Shown one piece after another: positions 6,716 through 12,749 of a stretch of DNA of 12,749 nucleotides. Within the stretch, counting starts at the first letter, position 1; every line of letters begins with the position of its first letter. The notes beneath the pieces were generated by a model. That model was not told the DNA's origin, did no database searches, and saw nothing but the letters and a program-made list of their open reading frames with translations. The position numbers and the translations under genes were made by a program. Source of the stretch: CAYXDR01 sp046498185 (GTDB lineage: Bacteria > Desulfobacterota > DSM-4660 > Desulfatiglandales > Desulfatiglandaceae); contig JAWOBE010000233.1 of NCBI GenBank assembly GCA_046498185.1, positions 1-12,749 of the forward strand, written 5' to 3'.

Positions 6716-8655
6716 AATTCGATAAACCTCGAACCGTGAACTGTCAACAGAAACGGGTCCTTTTCAACTTCCCCGGTTTCATCGAACGAGATGTCCCCGG
6801 TCACTCCTGAAAAGGGTTCGCAGTCCTTCATGGCAAGCCTTAGAAGTATTCTGTTGCTTATTTCTTGCTGGTTCAGAATCCACAGTAAAAACTTTATCGT
6901 ATCGTAACCGGTCGCTGCCAGGATATCGGGATCGGATCCATACCATGCGCGATACGTTTTTACAAAAGAATCAACGCCCGGCCGGGTGGATTCATCGAAA
7001 AATCCAGCTGAAAACATGACACGCTGGATGTATTCCGAAGCATGTTCCAGAAGCTGCGACGACTTCCAGGCGCTGGTTCCCAGCAGCCACAGCCCGCTTA
7101 TATCGTAATAGAGGATCTGTGGTGCCAACATCGCCACGGTCTCATAGGAATCCGGTATAAAGACCGCCTCGAAATCGACAAAAGGCTGAGGTCCGTCCAG
7201 GCGTGCCTCCATTTCTTCCCGTTCCGCCGGCCATTGCGCATATAATTCCCTTCCCCCCGTTCGAGGAGGGTCCAGCCCGGTAAGCTTTTTTATAGGCCCG
7301 CTGAAATCGGTCGTTCCGGGTTCATAACCGACAGCTGTGATTAGCTTGCCTCCCCGTTCGAGCACAGCTTCGCGGAAAAGTTCCACCATCGTGCGCCCAT
7401 AAGTATTTTCCGGGTAAAGAGCAGCATAACGCTCGATATCCAGGGATACCATTGCCCCGTCGAGCAGTCGTTTAACCTCCCGCGAAGGAAATATAAAGTT
7501 GCGGAAGACCTGCTCCCCTATGCCTGTTATCCCTTCTTTTTGGGTTAAGGCTATCAGCGGTATGCCAGAATCCTGAGCCTTTTCACCTATTTCTCCGGCC
7601 ACACTGCTGGATAGCGGGCCTATGATCCCTATCACCGCTTCCTCTTCCGCGAGCCGCAAAAAACCCTCTGCGGCTTTCTCGGGCTCCCCCCCGGAATCCT
7701 CGACAACCACTTCAATGCTTGAATCAGAATGTTCACCCTCAAGGGCAAGACCCAAATGGATACCCCTGAGCACTTCCCTTCCGTAGACAGCAAAAGGGCC
7801 ACTCTGCGGCAATATACAGCCGACCACGTGCCTTTTTACAGACAATTCCCTTCGGACGGTTTCAAGAATTTTTTCCCCCCGCCCGACCCACTCGCCGTCT
7901 TCGCTGTTCGTGATCAAGGCGGCTGCAGCCTCTTCGGCCTTTTCGACATTCCCTTTCGAGAGATACCCTTCGGCCATCCTGTGAAAAACTTTCGGACCGA
8001 ATTCGGTGCCGGCGGCAAAATCCGCGACCGGTACGAGATCATCCGGATTGGCAACTTCTATAATTTCATCGAGCCGGATTTCTGCGCGCGCACGCAACTC
8101 TGCGTCTTCACCGCTTCGTTCATAGGCATCCAGCCACCATCGAACCGCGGCGGTTCTGTCCCCCGTTTGAAGGCTCAGATCACCGAGTAAAGCACCCATT
8201 TTCGGATACAGTTTGTGATCGCGGTTGCTTTCGGCCCATGAAACCCCTTCACTCAGGGCCAAAGCAGCCTCATCAAGTGAAACAAGAGCTTCCACTTTCA
8301 GCAGTCGTGCTTCGGCGGATTCCGGATAGTCAGGGAACTTTCCTTCCAGTTTCTCCAGAAGTTCAAATGCGGTTCGGTCTTCGCCCTTCAAATGATTGAT
8401 CTCGGCGATGCGATGCATCGCCGCCGGTGCGGTTCTTCCTTCAGGGTCCCTTTCAAGTGAGCGCGAAAAGGATTCAAGGGCATTTTCATAAAGTTCTTTC
8501 CTCTGGTACTCAACCCCGGCCAGGTAATCAGCCTCGGCCTCGACACTCACCGCGGAGGGGGCTTCACCAGGCGGGATCCCCCCGCAACCGGCAAAAAAAA
8601 GGCCCCCCCACAGAATCAACCAGGGAAAGGCCTTTATTGAAAAATGCATCTTCAT
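6712..8655 (-). CDS. LpoA-like lipoprotein: TPR-like repeats plus type I periplasmic-binding domain
   Basis: A 647-residue predicted lipoprotein. The first 23 residues form a signal peptide ending in FFAGC, so C24 would be lipidated. Residues about 40-270 are helical repeats of TPR type (for example YLAGVEYQRKELYENALESF). From about 276 (HVVGCILPQSGPFAVYGREV) to the end it resembles the branched-chain-amino-acid-binding fold, with IIGPLSSSVAGEI, GIPLIALTQKEG, YGRTMVELFREA and ATGYDTIKFLL. Proteins of this architecture are annotated as penicillin-binding-protein activators (LpoA/LppC type), which stimulate peptidoglycan synthases. Whether this one does so, or binds a ligand, cannot be told from sequence. 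The ATG overlaps the dnaK stop (TAATG) with a GAGGA inside dnaK, so translation is probably coupled to dnaK. A second ATG two codons later is less well placed. Confidence 0.85.
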   Translation of the reverse strand: MKMHFSIKAFPWLILWGGLFFAGCGGIPPGEAPSAVSVEAEADYLAGVEYQRKELYENALESFSRSLERDPEGRTAPAAMHRIAEINHLKGEDRTAFELLEKLEGKFPDYPESAEARLLKVEALVSLDEAALALSEGVSWAESNRDHKLYPKMGALLGDLSLQTGDRTAAVRWWLDAYERSGEDAELRARAEIRLDEIIEVANPDDLVPVADFAAGTEFGPKVFHRMAEGYLSKGNVEKAEEAAAALITNSEDGEWVGRGEKILETVRRELSVKRHVVGCILPQSGPFAVYGREVLRGIHLGLALEGEHSDSSIEVVVEDSGGEPEKAAEGFLRLAEEEAVIGIIGPLSSSVAGEIGEKAQDSGIPLIALTQKEGITGIGEQVFRNFIFPSREVKRLLDGAMVSLDIERYAALYPENTYGRTMVELFREAVLERGGKLITAVGYEPGTTDFSGPIKKLTGLDPPRTGGRELYAQWPAEREEMEARLDGPQPFVDFEAVFIPDSYETVAMLAPQILYYDISGLWLLGTSAWKSSQLLEHASEYIQRVMFSAGFFDESTRPGVDSFVKTYRAWYGSDPDILAATGYDTIKFLLWILNQQEISNRILLRLAMKDCEPFSGVTGDISFDETGEVEKDPFLLTVHGSRFIEF

Positions 8656-10565
8656 TATTTCTTAACTTCCTCAAAGTCGGCATCAACCACATCGTCATCC
8701 GAAGATCCTTCGCTGGATCCGGATGAGGCATCCCCTTCAGACGCCCCTGCTTGCTGCTGGCTTGCGCTTGCATATATCGCCTCGGCGAGTTTATGAGACG
8801 CTTGGGTAAGTTCTTCCGTCAACCGTTTTATCTCGCCTGCGTCATCGTCTTCCATCGCTTTGCGCAATTTCTCGATCGCCTGTTCGATATTTTCTTTTGT
8901 TGGTCCGTCAAGTTTATCCCCTGCTTCCTTGATCGATTTTTCAGTCGTGTATATCATCGAATCCGCCGTATTACGGGCATCGATCAATTCGCGTTTCCGC
9001 TTATCTTCATCGGCATGCATTTCCGCATCCTTTACCAGGGATTGAATTTCATCTTCACTCAGACCGCTCGAGGCAGTGATTTTGATTGACTGCTCTTTCC
9101 CGGTCCCCATATCTTTCGCGGAAACATTCACGATGCCGTTTGCGTCGATATCAAAGGTGACCTCGATCTGCGGCATACCCCTGGGCGCGGGAGGAATTCC
9201 AACAAGCTGGAACCTGCCGAGAGTCTTGTTGTCAGCGGCCATCTCCCGCTCACCCTGGAGAACATGAATTTCGACAGCCGGCTGGTTATCGGCCGCAGTC
9301 GAAAAAATCTGGCTTTTCTTGGTAGGAATCGTCGTGTTTTTCTCTATCAATTTCGTGAACACACCGCCCAGGGTTTCGATGCCAAGTGAAAGCGGAGTCA
9401 CATCGAGGAGCAATACATCCTTTACATCCCCTTTAAGAACGCCGCCCTGAATCGCGGCGCCGATCGCCACCACTTCATCCGGATTCACCCCTTTGCTCGG
9501 TTCACGGCCGAAAATTTCCTTAACCTTGGCCTGCACCCTGGGCATACGGGTCATTCCTCCAACAAGAATCACCTCGTCGATGCCGGCCTTATCCATACCG
9601 GAATCCTTCAGCGCCATTCGGCAGGGTCCCTCGACACGTGATACGAGATCGTCGACCAGGGATTCCATCTTCGCTCGTGTAAGCTTGATGTTCATGTGCT
9701 TCGGGCCGCTCGCATCAGCAGTGATAAACGGCAGATTTATATCCGTTTCCATCGAACCGGATAGCTCTATCTTGGCCTTCTCAGCGGCTTCCTTCAATCG
9801 CTGGAGAGCCATTTTATCATTTCTCAGATCTATCCCCTGGTCCTTTTTGAATTCATCTGCGAGATAATTCATGATCCTGTTGTCGAAATCTTCACCTCCC
9901 AGATGGGTATCGCCATGGGTAGCCTTTACTTCGAATACTCCTTCGCCGATCTCCAGGATGGAAATGTCGAAAGTGCCTCCACCAAGGTCGAAAACCGCGA
10001 TCTTCTTGTCACCTTTCCGGTCAAGACCGTAAGCCAGAGACGCAGCGGTGGGTTCGTTGATAATCCTCTCGACTTTCAAACCCGCGATCCGTCCGGCATC
10101 CTTGGTAGCCTGCCTCTGACTGTCATTGAAGTAAGCCGGCACGGTTATCACCGCTTCGGTTATTTTTTCACCCAGATAATCCTCGGCTGTTTGCTTCATT
10201 TTTTGAAGAATCATCGAAGAAATCTCGGCAGGGCTGTACTCTTTCCCACGGATCATCAAACAGCCGTCCCCGTTGGAAGCCTCACCGATTTTATAAGGCA
10301 TGATCTCTTTGTCTTTCTGCACTTCGTTGGACGAATATTTTCTTCCGATCAACCTCTTTACACCGAAAACTGTGTTTTCAGGGTTGGTAACAGCCTGTCG
10401 CTTCGCTGTCTGCCCCACCAACCTTTCTCCGCTGTCGGTGAAAGCAACGATTGACGGGGTTGTTCTACTTCCTTCAGAATTCGCGATCACCACCGGGTCT
10501 CCACCTTCCATAACAGCAACACACGAGTTGGTAGTCCCCAGGTCTATGCCGATTATCTTCCCCAT
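8655..10565 (-). CDS. dnaK: Chaperone DnaK (Hsp70)
   Basis: DnaK is the ATP-dependent Hsp70 that binds exposed hydrophobic peptides, working with DnaJ and the exchange factor GrpE. Full length at 636 residues. The actin-like ATPase domain shows IGIDLGTTNSC (residues 5-15), AVITVPAYFNDSQRQATKDAG, NEPTAASLAYG, FDLGGGTFD and VILVGGMTRMP. A linker with DVLLLDVTPLSLGIET leads to the substrate-binding domain. The tail is Ser/Gly/Asp-rich and ends VVDADFEEVKK, as usual in bacteria. An AAGGAGG lies seven bases before the ATG. It follows grpE by 83 bases with hairpins between, and is followed by a lipoprotein gene rather than dnaJ. Confidence 0.99.
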   Translation of the reverse strand: MGKIIGIDLGTTNSCVAVMEGGDPVVIANSEGSRTTPSIVAFTDSGERLVGQTAKRQAVTNPENTVFGVKRLIGRKYSSNEVQKDKEIMPYKIGEASNGDGCLMIRGKEYSPAEISSMILQKMKQTAEDYLGEKITEAVITVPAYFNDSQRQATKDAGRIAGLKVERIINEPTAASLAYGLDRKGDKKIAVFDLGGGTFDISILEIGEGVFEVKATHGDTHLGGEDFDNRIMNYLADEFKKDQGIDLRNDKMALQRLKEAAEKAKIELSGSMETDINLPFITADASGPKHMNIKLTRAKMESLVDDLVSRVEGPCRMALKDSGMDKAGIDEVILVGGMTRMPRVQAKVKEIFGREPSKGVNPDEVVAIGAAIQGGVLKGDVKDVLLLDVTPLSLGIETLGGVFTKLIEKNTTIPTKKSQIFSTAADNQPAVEIHVLQGEREMAADNKTLGRFQLVGIPPAPRGMPQIEVTFDIDANGIVNVSAKDMGTGKEQSIKITASSGLSEDEIQSLVKDAEMHADEDKRKRELIDARNTADSMIYTTEKSIKEAGDKLDGPTKENIEQAIEKLRKAMEDDDAGEIKRLTEELTQASHKLAEAIYASASQQQAGASEGDASSGSSEGSSDDDVVDADFEEVKK

Positions 10566-10584
10566 ATTATCGCCTCCTTGAACA

Positions 10585-10641
10585 GCGGGCCACCTCTATG
10601 CAGCCCGCGCAACTTTTATTGTCGGGAACCCTTAGGGCCCC
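10585..10641 (-). other. Paired stem-loops between grpE and dnaK
   Basis: Two stems lie in the 83-base grpE-dnaK gap. GCGGGC (10585-10590) pairs perfectly with GCCCGC (10603-10608) around a 12-base loop, just upstream of the dnaK ribosome site (about 10572-10578). Nearer grpE, 10624-10641 is a G/C-run element (GGG-AA-CCC-TTA-GGG-CCCC) that can fold on itself. Neither has a T-run after it, so transcription probably continues into dnaK. They could affect message stability or the grpE:dnaK ratio; that is inference. Confidence 0.35.
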
Positions 10642-10648
10642 GTTGTAC

Positions 10649-11269
10649 TTAAGACGGCTTCCTGCTAACCACAACCTTTGCAGGGCGGATCAATCGCCCG
10701 TTCAACAAATAACCACTCTGCAATTCGTGGATGATCGTGCCGGGCTCGGCCGACTCGTCTGGCATCTCCGATACCGCCTCATGAAAATTAGGGTCGAACG
10801 GCTCACCTACCGATTTGACCCGGGTCAGGCCTTCCTTCCCCAGAACGTCCATCAACCCTCTCAACGTCAATTGCACACCTTCAGTAACACATGCAACGGT
10901 ATCGCTGTCTCCCTCAGAATGTACAAGCGCCTGCTCCAGGCTATCGACCACGGCAAGCAGGTTCTTGATTAAACCTTCATTCGAAAACTTCCTGGTGTCT
11001 TCGCGGTCCCGAAGATGTCGTTTCTTGATATTTTCCAGTTCCGCCGCCACCCTCAGATATGTCTCGAAGTTGCGCTCAGCTTCTTCTTTGGCAGCTTCGA
11101 GTTTTTGTATCAACTGCTCCCGCGTCATTTTTTCCAGCCGGGGCTCCTGCTCTTGCGCCATATCTTTTTCCGGCGCTTCGCCTTCCTTCGCCCCGGAAAC
11201 CTTATCGTCCCGTCCAGCTGCAGGTTCCACACCTGCATCAAGATCAATATCGTCACTGGATTTCTGCAC
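10649..11269 (-). CDS. grpE: GrpE nucleotide-exchange factor
   Basis: GrpE releases ADP from DnaK and acts as a dimer. The 206-residue protein has a disordered acidic N-terminus (about 1-45), a long coiled-coil helix (about 46-115) carrying the family stretch YLRVAAELENIKKR, and the C-terminal beta domain with GEPFDPNFHEAV (155-166) and GYLLNGRLIRPAKVVVS at the end. The start codon is GTG, with AAAGGAG ten bases upstream; the first ATG (residue 37) would keep the core but has no comparable ribosome site. It precedes dnaK, its functional partner. No hrcA lies upstream; instead purC ends 186 bases before it, and a promoter candidate sits in that gap. Confidence 0.97.
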   Translation of the reverse strand: MQKSSDDIDLDAGVEPAAGRDDKVSGAKEGEAPEKDMAQEQEPRLEKMTREQLIQKLEAAKEEAERNFETYLRVAAELENIKKRHLRDREDTRKFSNEGLIKNLLAVVDSLEQALVHSEGDSDTVACVTEGVQLTLRGLMDVLGKEGLTRVKSVGEPFDPNFHEAVSEMPDESAEPGTIIHELQSGYLLNGRLIRPAKVVVSRKPS

Positions 11270-11327
11270 TGTACCCCCGCTCCTTTACGAAAATTCAGAT
11301 TTCCGTCTTTTTTTGTATTCGTTAGGT

Positions 11328-11353
11328 CAAATGTTAAGCACGGAACAAATGTT
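11328..11353. repeat. 8-bp direct repeat over the grpE promoter
   Basis: CAAATGTT occurs at 11328-11335 and again at 11346-11353, an 18-base period, just under two helical turns. One copy covers most of the proposed -10 hexamer and the other touches the -35. The spacing would put both copies on roughly the same DNA face, as for a dimeric regulator, but two copies of an 8-mer could also be chance. Confidence 0.35.
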
Positions 11354-11358
11354 GTCAA
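11331..11358 (-). promoter_or_regulatory. Candidate promoter for grpE-dnaK-lipoprotein
   Basis: On the minus strand a perfect TTGACA (11353-11358) is followed after 16 bases by TAACAT (11331-11336, four of six matches to TATAAT). Transcription would begin near 11324, leaving a leader of about 55 bases before the grpE GTG. The flanking CTTGACA also partly resembles a heat-shock sigma -35, but no good CCCCAT-type -10 follows at the right distance. I saw no CIRCE element. Confidence 0.45.
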
Positions 11359-11399
11359 GGCGGCCGGGGGTGTGTTTTGGCACTGAAAGGCAAGATCAA

Positions 11400-11436
11400 C
11401 CCCGCGGCCTCTTTTCAGCTGTCACGGGCCGCAGGG
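11400..11436 (-). terminator. Long-stem hairpin after purC, without a T-run
   Basis: CCCCGCGGCC (11400-11409) pairs with GGCCGCAGGG (11427-11436) over ten positions, one of them a G-U pair in the purC transcript, around a 17-base loop. It starts about 20 bases past the purC stop. The sequence after it on the purC strand (TTGATCTTGCC) is only mildly T-rich, so it is a weak intrinsic terminator or a 3'-end stabilising hairpin. Confidence 0.4.
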
Positions 11437-11455
11437 CTGAGAAGACAGAATTGTT

Positions 11456-12355
11456 TCAGGATTTCAGACCGTGTCCTGTTAAACGAACCAAAGCTTCCAG
11501 GTATTTTTCCCTGGTCTCATTTATAACATTTTCGGGCAGGCGAGGCGGTGGGGGTTGCTTATTCCAGCCGATCCCGGTCAAGTAATCTCGAAGCGCCTGC
11601 TTGTCGAAGCTCTTCTGCGGTCCTCCTGGGGAATATGAATCCATCGGCCAAAATCTGGATGAATCCGGCGTAAGAACCTCATCTATCAAAATCAGCTTCC
11701 CGTCTATAAAACCAAATTCGAATTTCGTGTCAGCTACGATGATTCCTTTATCTGCCGCCAAATCTCTTCCATAAGAATAAATTGCAAGGCTCAGCTCCTT
11801 GATCTTTTCCGCTGTGCTCCTCCCGACGATTTCTGCGGCCTTTTCAAACGGAATATTCTCATCGTGCAGACCGGCCTCCGCCTTTGTCGAAGGAGTGAAT
11901 ATCGGTTCGGGGAGCTTCTCGGACTCCTTCATTCCCGGGGGCAGATCGATGCCGCAAACGCTGCCACGGGAAAGATATTCCTTCCACCCTGAACCCGAAA
12001 TATACCCGCGGACAATGCATTCCACCTGGAGAGGCTCGGTTTTCCTTACAAGCATGCTCCGTCCGTCCAGCAACTCTGAGTACTTCCGACACGGCTCCGG
12101 GTATTTTTCAGGATCACTTGTAATCACGTGGTTTTCGACGATTTCTTTCAACCGCTCGAACCAGAACAACGATATCTGGGTCAGGATTTTTCCTTTATCG
12201 GGGATAGGATCGTCCATCACAACGTCAAAGGCCGACATGCGATCGCTGGTGACCATCAAAAGCTTGTCCCCCAAGTCGTAAACGTCCCTCACCTTCCCCC
12301 GCCTGAACAGATTCAGCCCTTCCAGACTGCCGTTATTTTCTTTTCCTGCATTCAT
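11456..12355 (-). CDS. purC: Phosphoribosylaminoimidazole-succinocarboxamide (SAICAR) synthase
   Basis: PurC joins aspartate to CAIR using ATP in de novo purine synthesis. About 299 residues, the longer version of the family compared with the roughly 240-residue E. coli form. Visible blocks are FRRGKVRDVYDLGDKLLMVTS and SDRMSAFDVVM near the N-terminus (nucleotide site), LVRKTEPLQVECIVRGYISGSGW in the middle, PSTKAEAGLHDENI, and GKLILIDEVLTPDSSRFW near the C-terminus. I chose the ATG at 12355 because AAGGGAG sits about eight bases upstream. A GTG three codons earlier (12364) is in frame but almost abuts the ribosome site. It stands alone here, with no other pur gene in view. Confidence 0.96.
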   Translation of the reverse strand: MNAGKENNGSLEGLNLFRRGKVRDVYDLGDKLLMVTSDRMSAFDVVMDDPIPDKGKILTQISLFWFERLKEIVENHVITSDPEKYPEPCRKYSELLDGRSMLVRKTEPLQVECIVRGYISGSGWKEYLSRGSVCGIDLPPGMKESEKLPEPIFTPSTKAEAGLHDENIPFEKAAEIVGRSTAEKIKELSLAIYSYGRDLAADKGIIVADTKFEFGFIDGKLILIDEVLTPDSSRFWPMDSYSPGGPQKSFDKQALRDYLTGIGWNKQPPPPRLPENVINETREKYLEALVRLTGHGLKS

Positions 12356-12446
12356 TGCATTCACTCCCTTCCCTTTTTATTTACTATCAAACCATGTTGT
12401 CGGCAACAACGCAAACGGCCCCCGCAGCGGCCGGAACAGAGAGCCG

Positions 12447-12474
12447 TTAGCCATTAGCTATTAGCTATTAGCTA
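12447..12474. repeat. Tandem heptamer repeat TTAGCYA, four copies
   Basis: TTAGCCA is followed by three exact copies of TTAGCTA (12454-12474). The repeat lies about 90 bases upstream of purC. Similar heptamer runs occur between genes in many bacterial genomes, from memory. The core AGCT is palindromic, so both strands read similarly. Copy number could vary by replication slippage. Function unknown. Confidence 0.9.
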
Positions 12475-12506
12475 TTCGGAATCCAAAACCGCTACCGGAA
12501 AAACAG

Positions 12507-12530
12507 CCGATACCGATACCGACGCCGACC
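12507..12530. repeat. Imperfect hexamer repeat CCGATA/CCGACG
   Basis: Four consecutive hexamers read CCGATA, CCGATA, CCGACG, CCGACC. Further short-period sequence follows at about 12547-12580 (ACGACA-type units and TCGCT TCGCT CCGCT). With the nearby heptamers this makes a low-complexity, apparently non-coding stretch between the upstream gene's terminator and purC. Confidence 0.75.
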
Positions 12531-12600
12531 ACGAGGGGAGATCGATTACGACAACGACAACCGATTCGCTTCGCTCCGCTGACAACGACCTCACCTCAAG

Positions 12601-12636
12601 AAGAATAAAGGCTGCGACGGCCTGCACTCCCGTCGC
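12601..12636 (-). terminator. Intrinsic terminator of the partial right-end gene
   Basis: On the minus strand the stem GCGACGG (12630-12636) pairs perfectly with CCGTCGC (12614-12620) over seven pairs around a nine-base loop, followed by a T-rich tract (CCTTTATTCTTCTT, to about 12598). The first stem base is the last base of the TAG stop of the right-end frame. This is the best terminator in the window. Confidence 0.65.
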
Positions 12637-12749
12637 TACAACGACCGCGCCATCGCCCGGTCGAGCACCGTAACCAACCGTTCGAGAGAGGCGACCTGAT
12701 CCTCAAGCTCCTCTATGCGCAACATATGCGAGGGCTTCACCGAATGAGC
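12636..12749 (-). CDS. C-terminal end of an unidentified protein, predicted coiled coil (partial)
   Basis: A minus-strand frame enters from the right edge and ends at TAG (12636-12638). The 37 residues in view end with MLRIEELEDQV and then ASLERLVTVLDRAMARSL. Hydrophobic residues recur at heptad-like spacing (I, L, V, L, L, V, L, M), suggesting a C-terminal coiled coil. I do not recognise the family. It is supported as real by the intrinsic terminator that begins at its stop codon, and by its open frame lying next to, not inside, the low-complexity repeats. The start and any other domains lie outside the window. Confidence 0.55.
   Translation of the reverse strand, partial: AHSVKPSHMLRIEELEDQVASLERLVTVLDRAMARSL

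Noticed and set aside
9903..10454. 183-codon plus-strand frame opposite dnaK
   Set aside because: It lies wholly inside the conserved dnaK ATPase region on the other strand, with no ribosome site or recognisable motifs.
11320..11345. TTAAGCACG near grpE, resembling half of a CIRCE element
   Set aside because: The match to TTAGCACTC is imperfect and no GAGTGCTAA half lies nine bases away.
10815..11585. 256-codon plus-strand open frame opposite grpE
   Set aside because: It is Ser/Arg-rich shadow coding opposite an unmistakable grpE and runs into purC; no family features.
12395..12408. TGTTG/CAACA hairpin with a four-base loop upstream of purC
   Set aside because: Only five pairs with no tail; too weak to call a terminator or riboswitch element.
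12409..12417. ACGCAAACG upstream of purC, identical to half of an E. coli PurR operator
   Set aside because: The second half of the palindrome is absent (GCCCCC follows), and PurR of that type is essentially gammaproteobacterial.

Overview
The window is a conserved housekeeping stretch of a bacterial chromosome, densely packed and slightly G+C-rich by eye. Gene content and order point to a Gram-negative, deltaproteobacteria-like (Desulfobacterota) organism: queA-tgt-yajC; argS followed by a SPOR-domain membrane protein; a short ArgA-type acetyltransferase; a TatB/TatC pair; and an outer-membrane-type lipoprotein. This placement is inferred from synteny and protein style, not from a phylogeny.

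Layout. (1) 1-2262, minus strand: queA -> tgt -> yajC (only the first nine yajC codons are present). The first two genes make queuosine in tRNA; yajC normally leads into secD/secF. (2) 2263-2654: a divergent intergenic region with a perfect TATAAT box facing queA and a possible structured leader facing argS. (3) 2655-6715, plus strand: argS, SPOR-domain protein, short N-acetylglutamate-synthase-like GNAT, tatB, tatC, closely spaced and probably one or two operons. (4) 6712-11269, minus strand: grpE -> dnaK -> a large lipoprotein with TPR-like repeats and a type I periplasmic-binding domain (LpoA / penicillin-binding-protein-activator type). Its ATG overlaps the dnaK stop. It meets tatC tail to tail, and the two genes share a CTAG stop palindrome. 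(5) 11456-12355, minus strand: purC, separated from grpE by a long-stem hairpin and a candidate promoter carrying an 8-bp direct repeat. (6) 12365-12749: short tandem repeats (heptamer and hexamer), a good intrinsic terminator, and the C-terminal 37 codons of an unidentified coiled-coil protein entering from the right edge.

The products cover tRNA modification and charging, arginine and purine synthesis, protein folding (DnaK/GrpE), protein export (YajC, Tat) and cell-wall-linked envelope functions (SPOR protein, LpoA-like lipoprotein). I found no phage, CRISPR, transposase, toxin-antitoxin or defence system, and no clear new system. The points most worth a second look are the dnaK-coupled lipoprotein in the place where dnaJ is often found, the direct repeat over the grpE promoter, the argS leader, and the repeat-bearing region at the right end.
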